From assembly GCA_020744225.1 (NCBI GenBank), contig JAGMWG010000002.1, forward strand, positions 2,666,001 through 2,730,000: 64,000 bases of DNA, given 5' to 3'. Below are positions 11,803 to 21,439 of the stretch, in pieces. The DNA is from Paraphoma chrysanthemicola (taxonomy: Eukaryota; Ascomycota; Dothideomycetes; Pleosporales; Phaeosphaeriaceae). The first letter of the stretch is position 1. Every line of letters begins with the position of its first letter. The position numbers and the translations under genes are program-made. Below the pieces are notes generated by a model. It saw only the letters and a list, made by a program, of their open reading frames with translations, had not been told where the DNA came from and searched no databases.

Positions 11803-14601
11803 TTACCCCCCGCTATTAATCGTAACATTTGACCCCACAGTAGCATTCCAGCTCAACGTAGAGTATCCCAAGTTGCTCCCGATCCTTCCAGAAAACACTT
11901 GTCGACCGTTTACAGCTACTGTAACCGGATAGGACTTGGTGCGATGACTCGGGACCTTGATAGTAGCCTGGAAAACATTCGCTGGCGCAGCAAATTTGTA
12001 TGTAACGGGACCCACACCAGTCCATGCTGTCTCCTCATTGTCATCGTTAGACTGCGCAGCCGAAGGCTGAGATGATGCAATCTTGATTGATTTTCGTTTG
12101 ATCTTTAGCGGTTGGTTTGGAGTAGGGCCACGGGACATGTCTGATTTGAGATCGGCACCCGGGAGCTTCGTGCTGAGCCCGTCGGTAACTGGGAAAGCAG
12201 TGGTAGTCAGGTCCACACTTGCAGATGCTAGACCATCGGCAGTGGCTTTGAGACTCACTTTGCCAGCGATGGTGGTGGACCGCAACATGATTCGGTTGAC
12301 TCCATTCTCGACCGGCAGACTTTTGGCAAGGATGTAGTTGTCCGGACCCTGCGCAATGCCACCTCTCCAGGTGGCTGCTCCCGACAGTTCGAAGTTGATC
12401 ATGTTCAGTGCAGTTGGGACGCGTTTGCCGTTTGCATCAACAACTTCGACGTCAACAAGCGCGATATCGGCGCCGTGAGCAACGAAGCCGGATGGTGAAA
12501 CATGGGATGTAAACCGAATGCCAGCAGGTGTGCCTGCAGTAGTCCTTGTGTCGTTGGAGGTGGCTGTATTACCGTCGTACCCGACTGCCTTGAGTTCTCC
12601 CGCCGCAAACTTGACGTTAGGGAAAGTGAAGAAGAACGTTTTTGTTTGGTTTCCAAACCCGAGAGATTTGCCGTTAAGCAAAAGCTCAACTTTCTTCGCT
12701 GTGGAGATGACGTACACGTCTTTGGTCACGCTTGTGTTGTAATTCCAGTGGCCTACGAGATGTGTCGCCGGAACATCTGCGTCGACCCAGTTGTTCCACA
12801 TGACTTGATTTGCGTAGTATGCGTCTTTGGGAAGGCGGACCGCATCGACCTCTCCAGATCGTCGATAGTTCTCAGCGCCCCTGTAATGTGTATTGGAGTC
12901 TGAGAAGATGATGTTGACACCTCCGGCATTGACCCTGTCACCGGTGCCTGGTCGCTGCTCGTAGTAGTCAAACCATCTTTCGACGTTCTCGCGTGCATGT
13001 GAGTCCTGATTGCGATTGTAAACCGCTGCATCTTCCCCATTGTACAATGGGCCAACTCCGTCGCGATGATATGGTGGCGAATAATCGTCCCAGTACTTTC
13101 GCAGACCTTCGTCCCTCGAGTACTCCATAGACCAGAACGGGATTCGTCCTCCCTTGTTGATGTAAAGCATCTCGCCACCAAACTCAGCTACCTTGCTCGA
13201 CAGCATCTCTCGGCTACCAATAGCTCGTCCACCCTTAGGGTCATAAGTGTCGCGGACCTTCTTCATCTCTGTCATATGTTCCTCGGTGATTCCCTTATTG
13301 CCAGACTCGTAGAATACAATGCTAGGATTGTTCCTGTTGTAGATGATTGCGTCACGCATCAGCTCCACTCTCTGGTCCCAACGGCGCCCAGTGGGATCGC
13401 CTTCGCTGTCTCCTGCAGGCATAGCCTGCAAGAGGCCAAGACGGTCAAGACTCTCAACATCCTGTTTCCAAGGAGTAACGTGCATCCAGCGAATCAAGTT
13501 TCCATGGCTTTGCAGAATGAGGCGATTGGAGAAGTCTGACAACCATGCCGGAACAGCGGATCCAAGAGCCGGCCACTCGTTGGTGGTTCGTTGCGCATAA
13601 CCTTTCAGCTGGAGGGCTTGGTCGTTGAGCTTAAAGAAACCGCTACTGAAGTCTGTCTTACGGAAGCCAGTACGTGTAGTAACGGTATCAACAACCTGAC
13701 CGTCTAGGGTTAGGGTAGTTTCAACATCGTAGAGGTAACCGTATCCCCACGACCAGAAGTTGAGTCCTGTGATGATGCCAGACGCAGATAAAGTCTGAGT
13801 CTGACCAGCGGACACCGTGGAATTACCGCCATTCATAGTTGCCACTGTCTTACCCACCATGTCCCGGACTGTAACCTGATATGTGAACCTTTTGGCTGCT
13901 GAGTATTCATTCTTGACCTGGGCTTCCGCTACGACTCTTCCCGACCTCGCCTTGATATCGATATCCGTGGCGTAGATGTAAGTTCCGGTAGTGTTTAGGT
14001 TGGAATAAAGCGGTAAAGTCTGGTACAGCTTGTCGGTAACGTGCAAGTACACATTCTTGTTGATACCGCCATAGTTCGCATAGAAGTTCTTGTCGCTCCA
14101 TTGGTATTTCTGACCAGTAGCCACCTCCTTGTAGTCCCAGCTATTGTCGATGCGTGCAGCAATTACGTTGTCTTTGCCCTGCAAGATTTTGTCGGTAACA
14201 TCGAAACCAAACGCCATGACGCCGTTGTCGCTGCGGCCTATGAACGCATCATTTAGGTAGAAGTCGCCACCTTGTCGAATGCCTTCGAATTCCAGGAAGA
14301 TCTTCTCGTCGGTTGAAGATGAGGGGGCCTTGAAGTGTTTACGATACCACGCGATGCCGGTAGGAAGATCATCAATAGAGACACGAAATGCGGAATCCTC
14401 ATTCCAGGCATATGGCAGGGTCACCTCTTTCCAGCTTCCGTCGTCAAATGAGGATTTTGAGGCATCCGTGGGGTCTGAAACCGAGACGCGCCAGTCGGAG
14501 TTGAAGTTGTACTTTGTGCGCGCGGATTTCGTCACATTCTGTTGAAGGGACAAAGTAGCGAATGGTAGCACGAGCCATGCAAACACGCTCAGACAGACCA
14601 T
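11803..14601 (-). CDS. secreted glycoside hydrolase family 2 protein (beta-galactosidase/glucuronidase-like)
   Basis: Intronless 932-residue protein with an N-terminal signal peptide (about residues 1-19). Domains in order: GH2 sugar-binding domain (about 30-190, with GIAWYRKHF and FLEFEGIRQGGDFYLN), immunoglobulin-like domain (about 200-315), TIM-barrel domain (about 315-620), then DUF4982 and further beta-domains (HWNYNTSVTKDVYVIS onward) to the C-terminus. The barrel strand that normally carries the acid/base Glu in an Asn-Glu pair reads NNPSIVFYESGNKG (about 424-437), so the expected Glu is Lys436; another Glu (Glu432) is two residues before the Gly-Asn. The place of the nucleophile strand is FWSMEYSRDEG. 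It probably trims galactosyl or glucuronyl residues from plant or fungal glycans outside the cell. The GH79 gene lies about 0.75 kb away on the same strand. Confidence 0.85.
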   Translation of the reverse strand: MVCLSVFAWLVLPFATLSLQQNVTKSARTKYNFNSDWRVSVSDPTDASKSSFDDGSWKEVTLPYAWNEDSAFRVSIDDLPTGIAWYRKHFKAPSSSTDEKIFLEFEGIRQGGDFYLNDAFIGRSDNGVMAFGFDVTDKILQGKDNVIAARIDNSWDYKEVATGQKYQWSDKNFYANYGGINKNVYLHVTDKLYQTLPLYSNLNTTGTYIYATDIDIKARSGRVVAEAQVKNEYSAAKRFTYQVTVRDMVGKTVATMNGGNSTVSAGQTQTLSASGIITGLNFWSWGYGYLYDVETTLTLDGQVVDTVTTRTGFRKTDFSSGFFKLNDQALQLKGYAQRTTNEWPALGSAVPAWLSDFSNRLILQSHGNLIRWMHVTPWKQDVESLDRLGLLQAMPAGDSEGDPTGRRWDQRVELMRDAIIYNRNNPSIVFYESGNKGITEEHMTEMKKVRDTYDPKGGRAIGSREMLSSKVAEFGGEMLYINKGGRIPFWSMEYSRDEGLRKYWDDYSPPYHRDGVGPLYNGEDAAVYNRNQDSHARENVERWFDYYEQRPGTGDRVNAGGVNIIFSDSNTHYRGAENYRRSGEVDAVRLPKDAYYANQVMWNNWVDADVPATHLVGHWNYNTSVTKDVYVISTAKKVELLLNGKSLGFGNQTKTFFFTFPNVKFAAGELKAVGYDGNTATSNDTRTTAGTPAGIRFTSHVSPSGFVAHGADIALVDVEVVDANGKRVPTALNMINFELSGAATWRGGIAQGPDNYILAKSLPVENGVNRIMLRSTTIAGKVSLKATADGLASASVDLTTTAFPVTDGLSTKLPGADLKSDMSRGPTPNQPLKIKRKSIKIASSQPSAAQSNDDNEETAWTGVGPVTYKFAAPANVFQATIKVPSHRTKSYPVTVAVNGRQVFSGRIGSNLGYSTLSWNATVGSNVTINSGG

Positions 14602-15344
14602 CTTGGACAGCTGTTCAGGGAACTGAACCGATGATGCGTCTCACGAACAATGCTGTGGTATCGCGGCACGACATATATGCGTTCTCTTAGCGTCACATTG
14701 CCAACGGGCGACATCATACAAGCAATTTTAAGCATTATATTAACAATAATTAATATGCATGTTGGAATTAGCAGCACGACTCTAGAAGAAAGCGGTGCTC
14801 GGGCTAGTGTCGTGCGCTGAGGGAAATCGTCGTTTACACCTACTCCGATGCCGAGAGGACTGCCCCGAAGCGGGTACAGGTGCTCGTATCCGTATTTGTA
14901 GCGTCAGTTCTGGAACGCGCCAATCAGAACTACTAAAATAAATCCATCTAAAGACCCCGCGAAGAACGGACCCTGTACCTCGTCAGTCATGATATTTGAA
15001 AGCTTATATCTACTTTAAGCATGAAATAATTGCATCTTCCAAGATTCTTAAAATAAGATAACATATCATCTGATGCTCCACTCGCGAGGTGCCTTACTGT
15101 CAACACTCATAGTGCAGAGAAAGCACGGTATCTGAAAGACAAAATTATTTCCTCGATCGTGCGTCCCGATGCTATTAGTAAACTCTTTGTGCTGAGCGTC
15201 GTGCCGGTAGTCCATATTTTGCTGATACTATGTGGAAGCTAATGTCTAATGCTATGATCAACCCGCTTGGTGGCGTGGTCCACGCGCAAGCAAAGATATT
15301 CTGCTAATTAAGCAAGTTTTAGGCAAAGATCTCAATTCGTAGAT
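14602..15344. other. AT-rich intergenic region with probable GH2 promoter
   Basis: A CATATATG stretch at 14672-14679, about 70 bases upstream of the GH2 start, could serve as TATA element. The rest (14.9-15.34 kb) is strongly AT-rich and without coding signal. Confidence 0.45.
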
Positions 15345-16988
15345 CTAATCAAAGGTTATCAAAACAGCCTCGCTCGCATGCACGTTCACTGTAGCCTTCT
15401 CTACGTTCTCGCAAGTTTGCCTGCCGACGATAGTTCCATCCAATGCAATGCTTTGTCCGGCAAATGTGATACCCTCCCGCACCTCAGCGCCTGCCGCTGA
15501 TAGTCGCTGCACTGAAGCCTTCGACCTTTTACCAACAAGCGCTGTAGGTAGTGTGAATTGTACGCTTGGCCTTGACGTGACTGGTGTTGAGCTTGAGTTG
15601 AAGACTTCCATGTTAACCAGCACGATGCTCTGCAATGACGAGCGATGGCGCTTGCTTGAGTATATCGCATAACCAGCCAGCGACGTCGTGTTTACAACTG
15701 GAACAACTTGCGCATCACTATCGCCAAGTGCAGATGCGACAAACCAATTGCCGTAGTATAATGGTCGAGGCCCAGGTGCTGTGGTTCCATTTTGTGTCGC
15801 TTGCCACGATGCGTACCGGTAGCCTGTTCCCATGTGCCAGAAGATGCTTGACACGTTCAGCGAGGCGGCGTAGAGTGCATAGTCAATGCTCCAAACGGCG
15901 GCGCCAAAGACATCAGAAACACCTGCGAGACCCTGGCAAGCGATAGAATTGGTCTCACCGATGACGTACGGAAGACCCTTGGAAACAGAATAAGCAGATG
16001 CACCAGCATGATAATTCATCAAACCCGTGAGCGCCGTTCGATTCATCACGTTGCCAGCCAGTGTTGGCTTCACTGGTCTACACGCTGCGCCGAAGTACTG
16101 ATGTGTACAGAATGTTTTGGCAAGCCCAGTTGATGCGATACCAAGATCGATGGCCGCTTGAGCCGTCCATGAGAGGTCGTTGTTGAGCGAGCCGGGTGCA
16201 ACGAAAGCACCAGCCTGGAAAATTCTCTTCTGGGAGCCACCAAGAACGCGTTTCGCGATAGCGGCAGTACGCCCGAGCCACTCCGGTACGAATTTCTGGA
16301 TCGACCAGGTCGTCGTGTTGCGATCAACCGGGAAAACTGCGTTGTGCTGCTGTCAGCTTCCAGGAGAAGTCAAGGATTGCCGATACTGCGGTCTTACCAT
16401 CGAATTCGTTGCCCACCTCGAAGGCAAATAAGTCTTTTCCAATGCCATCGTAAAATGCTTTCGCCTCCGTAACGGTATTGTTCTCTCCTTTGGCCCCACT
16501 GTCGAAGGTGAGACCGACTGTGTACTTCGTGCCTTTAGGGAACGTCTTGAATGATTCAAGATACGCAGGACCCCATGTGACGTTCGCGGGCTGATCGGCG
16601 CCTGCGACTGCAAAGTTTTGGATGATCGCCTCTTTTTGAGTCGGTGTCCAGATTGCGTGATTGGCTGTGGTTCCACCAACACGAACGGGCACAGCGGACC
16701 CAGTGATATCCTTGAGATTCTGAAGCATGCGATACGAAAGCTTGTTTGGCGATCTGGTGCAATTGTGAGTGGTGGTGAGTACGTCTCGCACAATGGCACC
16801 TACGAGAGATTCCCTGCGATGTTCGCGAACGAAGCTACCTCCATTGAATACCCTTGGAAAGAGCCAGAGATCGTATTTGTTCCCGCTGGCGGCGAATCTG
16901 GAACATTGACTTGAATGGGCTGGCTATGGGACCTTGCTGCGCTGGTGAAAACCACCGCCAAGGTGGTGAGCCGGTTGATCAGATGCAT
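15345..16988 (-). CDS. secreted GH79 beta-glucuronidase-like enzyme
   Basis: Three exons on the minus strand: 16988 to about 16800, about 16750-16400 and about 16328-15345, joined by GTAGGT/CCAG and GTAAGA/GCAG introns; about 505 residues. A signal peptide is visible (residues 1-22). The TIM barrel has RVGGTTANH, then FEVGNEFDVF, in which the Asn-Glu pair carries the acid/base Glu, and PYVIGETNSIACQG, which carries the nucleophile Glu. The C-terminal beta-domain matches the GH79 C-terminal module (NTTSLAGYAIYSS and VLVNMEVFN). Family members remove glucuronic acid or 4-O-methyl-glucuronic acid from arabinogalactan proteins and related glycans. The second intron keeps a long open frame when unspliced, but only splicing gives the GNEFD-V-F join. 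With the GH2 gene downstream it may form a glycan-degrading pair. Confidence 0.88.
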
Positions 16989-18002
16989 ATTGACGCAGTA
17001 TGAATGGAACTCTCAAAAGTGAGCACGTTCAAGTCCTGCTCCAGCATCGTGAGAACCATATACTGCATGATATGGGCAAACTTGCTCGGCTCCACTTGAT
17101 TGGAGTTGTCCCGCTGAAAATTCTTCTCCGCAGCTTGGTATGTGCAATTGGGCATCTGCCCAGCGAATTTTCTCAGTGGTCGGTAACTAGAAGACGATGC
17201 TGAGTCGTGCAAAGGCCGATGTCGAGAAGATGAGATCGGAAATCACCATGTACGTCGTAGGCGCATGCTTTTTCAGGACACATCCTCGGAAAGTGGAGGA
17301 AAGTGGCTGATCATCCTCGGACGATACCTTAGGAGGCTTCGCGACGATTGGTGGAAGCAGATTGCGTGCACGTGCTAGCCCCTAGGTCCATTGCGGGGTG
17401 TGGGGAGATTGCGGGGATCAAAGGCCGACACGCATTTACATCTGGACATCTCCGTGACAAGGTGTTTTCTGGCGATCAACATCTCGCTGCGGGCTGGCAT
17501 TATCCCCAGATCATTTTTCGAAATGCTGTCACACGCGTGGTTTCTTCGCTTATCTTTCAAACCTTGATCACCTCTCCCTGGCGCATAGCACTCCATCGCG
17601 AAACTAATACACTTTAGTACGTCGCTGATGAACAATGGTCTAGTCACAAATAGCCCAGCGAATGCGCCTGGCCAAGGAAGAGTTTTGGATACAAGTATGT
17701 TGACGCGGCCAGGGCTCCAAATGTACCGACAGCGGAAACGACTGTCCCGCTCTATGCTAATGCCCAGATGCCATTGCGACGCACTTGTGACGAGTGAGAT
17801 CAAGGAACATCAATGATGACTTGACCGTTGTATAGTGTCCTAAAGGCACGCCCTGCGCGGTTCGATATTGTTCATCTTCTACCTAGGAATCATAATCGTG
17901 CTTCCAGTCCAAGTCGGCCAGCCATGCGTCGCCAGATGATGTACGGAAGCTAGATAGCAACATACTCTTTGGCGACCAAGCAGCGACTTGATCCTGGCCA
18001 TT
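16989..18002. other. intergenic, nothing recognised
   Basis: About 1 kb containing the GH79 promoter side and the 3' flank of the nitrilase gene. Opposing open frames at 17348-17617 and 17375-17803 mirror each other and match no family. Confidence 0.5.
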
Positions 18003-19091
18003 TCACTCGTTTGAAACTTTATGCGAACAGACAGTATCGTTGAACGTGACGGGATTCCTTCGTAACCGGTCGACTTTTAAATCGAAAACGTCCAATCTCT
18101 GGTATCCACCGACTACATCATGATACTGTTTGCCCTCAATGCAAGCACTGAGATCCGTATCGGCATACAAGATCCCCTCTTCACCTTGCAGATGGCTGGT
18201 CGGTTTGGGGATGATGCTGCCGGGCGCAAAGGTAAAGCTCGGTAGCGGAGCACCTGTAGGGTCAAGGAAGAATGTCGCTGCGCGAGGCATTGCGCGTACA
18301 GTCTCAATCACTACATCTGGTTGGCTTGCGCCGTCAACGAGTGCCGTGATTGCCTCTTCTTCGAGGAATCCAGCGCAGGCTACACCAAAGCATTTCGCTT
18401 CGAAGCAATGCGCGGCTGCGCGCGTGCGGTTCGCGGCGAGATTGTCGTAATTCGCGGGCTTTAGAGCCGTGGTAGTATCCTCTCCATCCACTGTTTTCTG
18501 TGGTGTTCTTGTTGGCCATATGGCAGGCCAGGTGGATATGTGAATTTCTTCTGCTTGCGCCATTAATGCATAACGTGCAAGTGGGTTGGTGTTTTCTCCG
18601 CAGATGAGGCCACCAATTCGCCCAAATTGCGTGTTCGCGACCTTCAGACCAAAGCCATCTCCCGGACTCCAAGTCAGCTTCTCAAAGAAAGTCGGCACAA
18701 GCTTGCGATGATGGACGAGCACTTTCCCATCAGTATCAATTAGGAGATTTGAATTGTACAAGCACCCGTTGCTGTGGCGCGATCTTTCGCTGAAACCGAT
18801 GCTGACAATCGAGCCCGCGGATCGAGCTGCCTCACGGATGCTTTCCATCTCTTCGCCATCAGCATAGACGGACTGATCAACCATTCGCTGGAACAAGTCA
18901 TGGTTCTCAGTCGGCGGTCGCACAGAGCTCCATATTGGAAAGGCCGAAATGTATGTCTCGGGAAAGACGATGAGCTTCGCGCTCTGCGCGGCCGCTTGTT
19001 GAATAAGGGATATGGCTTTGTTCGTCGTCTTGTGCGCATTCAAGAACACGGGCGACGCATGACATGCTGCCACACGAATGCTTGTCGCCAT
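18003..19091 (-). CDS. nitrilase (carbon-nitrogen hydrolase, branch 1-like)
   Basis: Intronless, 362 residues, cytosolic. Hydrolyses a nitrile to a carboxylic acid and ammonia or to an amide. The catalytic triad is complete: Glu45 in IVFPETYIS, Lys130 in HHRKLVPT and Cys164 in GGLICGENTNPLAR; the last motif has Gly where many nitrilases have Trp, a variant known in aliphatic-type nitrilases. The C-terminal extension beyond the hydrolase fold is short. It is head-to-head with the molybdopterin oxidoreductase gene at 19393 with about 300 bases between starts, suggesting shared regulation. Natural substrates could be plant cyanogenic or aldoxime-derived nitriles; this is inference. Confidence 0.9.
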   Translation of the reverse strand: MATSIRVAACHASPVFLNAHKTTNKAISLIQQAAAQSAKLIVFPETYISAFPIWSSVRPPTENHDLFQRMVDQSVYADGEEMESIREAARSAGSIVSIGFSERSRHSNGCLYNSNLLIDTDGKVLVHHRKLVPTFFEKLTWSPGDGFGLKVANTQFGRIGGLICGENTNPLARYALMAQAEEIHISTWPAIWPTRTPQKTVDGEDTTTALKPANYDNLAANRTRAAAHCFEAKCFGVACAGFLEEEAITALVDGASQPDVVIETVRAMPRAATFFLDPTGAPLPSFTFAPGSIIPKPTSHLQGEEGILYADTDLSACIEGKQYHDVVGGYQRLDVFDLKVDRLRRNPVTFNDTVCSHKVSNE

Positions 19092-19392
19092 ATGGTTTTA
19101 GATTGGTGTGCAATGTTTGTCTTGATGGGTGTGATTTTGTTTTCGATGTGCACGCGTTTAGGGCGCGGCTTCCCCGCTTCGGCAAGCACACACGGGACAG
19201 AGCCTCATCCGACTTCTCCAATACGAAGCAATGGCCATTCCCGCTGCCGTGAACGACAGACTTCACAAACTTGTTGCGCTATCAACCGTGCAAAGCACCC
19301 TCACTGTGACCTTGGGGATCCGGTGACTGATCGACTGAATGACAGCCCAGCGCGAGAGGTTCTGTTGGATATAATAGTTTGAACGTGCCACC
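19092..19392. promoter_or_regulatory. bidirectional promoter of nitrilase and sulfite-oxidase-like genes
   Basis: 301 bases separate the two start codons, so both promoters must lie here. A TATAAT stretch sits near 19370-19375 but is only 18 bases before the plus-strand start, so it is not a convincing TATA box. The plus-strand start has a strong context (GCCACCATGG). Confidence 0.6.
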
Positions 19393-20460
19393 ATGGCCCA
19401 AAAAGGGAGACCAGAAAGCCACAAGATGCCGGATGCGGATAGAGAAAGAGATGCTTTCGTACGACTTGACCCAAGTGGCTTTCAAATCCGCCATCCTCCA
19501 CCACCACACGAGCTTAACACTTTCATAACGCCAGATGCGAAGCTCTTCCAAACAATTCATATGGGCGTAGCGATCGTCGACGAGACACGTTACAAGCTTG
19601 TGATCGATGGACTCGTAAAACGTGCACTCTCCATTACGCTCGATGAGCTAAGACAGTTGCCGCAGACCACGATCACTGCGTTCCACGAGTGCTACGGGAG
19701 TCCTTTGAAGCCACCGATTGAGGCGTGTGGGCGCATTGGTAACGTACGATGGACCGGTGTGCGCTTGTCGCATCTACTCCGCACGGCTGGACTTGGTGAC
19801 TCAACGCAAGCAAGCTTTGTGTGGTCAGAAGGTCTTGATCGAGGCACATTCTCTGGCATAGAAGCAGACCGGTACCAGAAAGACGTGCCACTCACGAAGG
19901 CACTGCAGCCAGAAGTTCTTGTGGCGTATGAAATCAACGACGAACCTCTAAGCAAGGAACGTGGTGGTCCGGTGCGGCTTGTGGTTCCAGGTTACTTTGG
20001 CACGAATTCCACGAAGTGGCTCTGTAGACTGTCAGTACAAGCGGAACGTGCACCTGGACCGTACACGACCACGTTCTACAATGAGCAAGATCCCCATGAT
20101 CCTTTGGGGATGAAGATGAGACCAGTCTGGAATGTGGAAGTGAATTCGATAATCACTAAACCAAAACCTGGGGATGTCCTAAGAAGCCCATACATCACGG
20201 TCCAGGGCTGGGCATGGAGCGACGATGGTGTCGAGAAAGTCGAAGTGAGCAACAATGATGGTGAAGCCTGGTCAACGACCTTGGTAACAGAGCGACATGA
20301 ATATGGCTGGCAGAGATTTGAGGTCAAATTGAAGGCGGTGCAGAATGGCCACTGTCGCATTCTCGCTAAAGCGACCGCCCGTTCTGGAGCTCAACAGCCC
20401 CTCGCCGGCCGCAGGAACCACGTTCCTCATGTCGATGTCGAGGTGTCGGATGGGTTCTGA
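19393..20460 (+). CDS. sulfite-oxidase-like molybdopterin oxidoreductase
   Basis: Intronless, 355 residues, with the molybdopterin-binding SUOX fold (about 50-215) followed by the Mo-co dimerisation domain (about 230-350, with PKPGDVLRSPYITVQGWAWS). The molybdenum-ligating cysteine is Cys100 in TAFHECYGSPLKPP, the form found in fungal sulfite-oxidase-like proteins; downstream RIGNVRWTGVRLSHLL matches the family. There is no cytochrome b5 domain and no targeting peptide, so it is not a classical mitochondrial sulfite oxidase and needs another electron acceptor. The start is supported by a Kozak-like GCCACCATGG. It shares a promoter with the nitrilase. The real substrate is unknown. Confidence 0.88.
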   Translation: MAQKGRPESHKMPDADRERDAFVRLDPSGFQIRHPPPPHELNTFITPDAKLFQTIHMGVAIVDETRYKLVIDGLVKRALSITLDELRQLPQTTITAFHECYGSPLKPPIEACGRIGNVRWTGVRLSHLLRTAGLGDSTQASFVWSEGLDRGTFSGIEADRYQKDVPLTKALQPEVLVAYEINDEPLSKERGGPVRLVVPGYFGTNSTKWLCRLSVQAERAPGPYTTTFYNEQDPHDPLGMKMRPVWNVEVNSIITKPKPGDVLRSPYITVQGWAWSDDGVEKVEVSNNDGEAWSTTLVTERHEYGWQRFEVKLKAVQNGHCRILAKATARSGAQQPLAGRRNHVPHVDVEVSDGF

Positions 20461-20600
20461 GCACCGAAGACCTTCAGCCTCGCTCTCGTATTCGCATTAG
20501 CATGCATGCAGCCCGCCCCACTTCGCACCAACGGCAGACGACATCGTAAGACCATAACTTACAACCGCCTCTCGGTAACCCCGTTCATCGACAATCGAAC

Positions 20601-21114
20601 ATGACGTTTAAAACACCACTAGCGATCGCGTTTCATATATCCATCGCCTGCATGTCGACTTCCACTCTTGTTGTACTATACCGCCTCAGCGAACGTGCTC
20701 GCCAATTCGATGCCAAGGGCGCATATGCAGTACGACTCTCCTTTTCATCGTCGTTCGAATCGTGTCTCATGTAACTCTAGCTTGGATTCTGCAGTATTCT
20801 CGACTTGCAACACGCTTACGAGTACCATTGTTATGGTTTCGATAAGGTTCTTGAGCTCTTATCCTACGGCAGCACTACCGGTCTTGGAGACACTTTTTCT
20901 CATGCTCGGCACACGCGTGCTCGTTCATGTCAAAGATACCAATGTCCGCAAGGATGATGAGCAATTGCAGAACATGGTTGTGCTCTTGATGTCGATTGTC
21001 ATGTGTGCGCTTATGTTCAGGGTTGTTGTCGTTTGGGTTTTACAATTGAGAAGGTGGAGGGAGTGGTGGGTGGTTCGTGCATGGCGACATCGGCTCGCTG
21101 TTCGCAGCGAGTAA
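20601..21114 (+). CDS. possible small membrane protein
   Basis: A start at 20601 opens a frame whose first 25 residues are hydrophobic (IAFHISIACMSTSTLVVLY). Removing a 52-nt GTAACT...CGAG intron (20771-20822) joins it in frame to a second exon with two further hydrophobic stretches (ALPVLETLFLML and MVVLLMSIVMCALMFRVVVV) ending in a basic tail, about 153 residues in all. I do not recognise the family. The case rests on hydrophobic pattern and a plausible intron; it could be a chance open frame. Confidence 0.35.
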
Positions 21115-21439
21115 GATGAGCTATCTGACTCTCACCGCAATGGGACAAATGCTGTCGGTCGTCACATGAAACATTTCATGGCTGACAAGTGTCAGATGGA
21201 TACAGGCACTACGTGGTTGGATAATGACCAACAGGGATCTTCGCGCGACGTTCAAAGTTCTCTCATCATTCAGGGTTACGTTGAAGCACGAAGTAAAACT
21301 TGGGATTGAGGATGAACATGTTTTCATTATCATGGTGTGATGAATAATATGTTACATGGTTCGAAGAATGATATATACAAGAGAAGAATAAATCTCGACA
21401 GTAGCTGCAAAATGGCCTGTTCATACCAGTGCCGCCACT
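21115..21439. other. intergenic, nothing recognised
   Basis: Short AT-rich stretch downstream of the putative membrane protein and of the FMN oxidase (convergent 3' ends). Confidence 0.5.

Noticed and set aside
12502..12903. 133-codon plus-strand frame
   Set aside because: Antisense shadow of the intact GH2 coding sequence.
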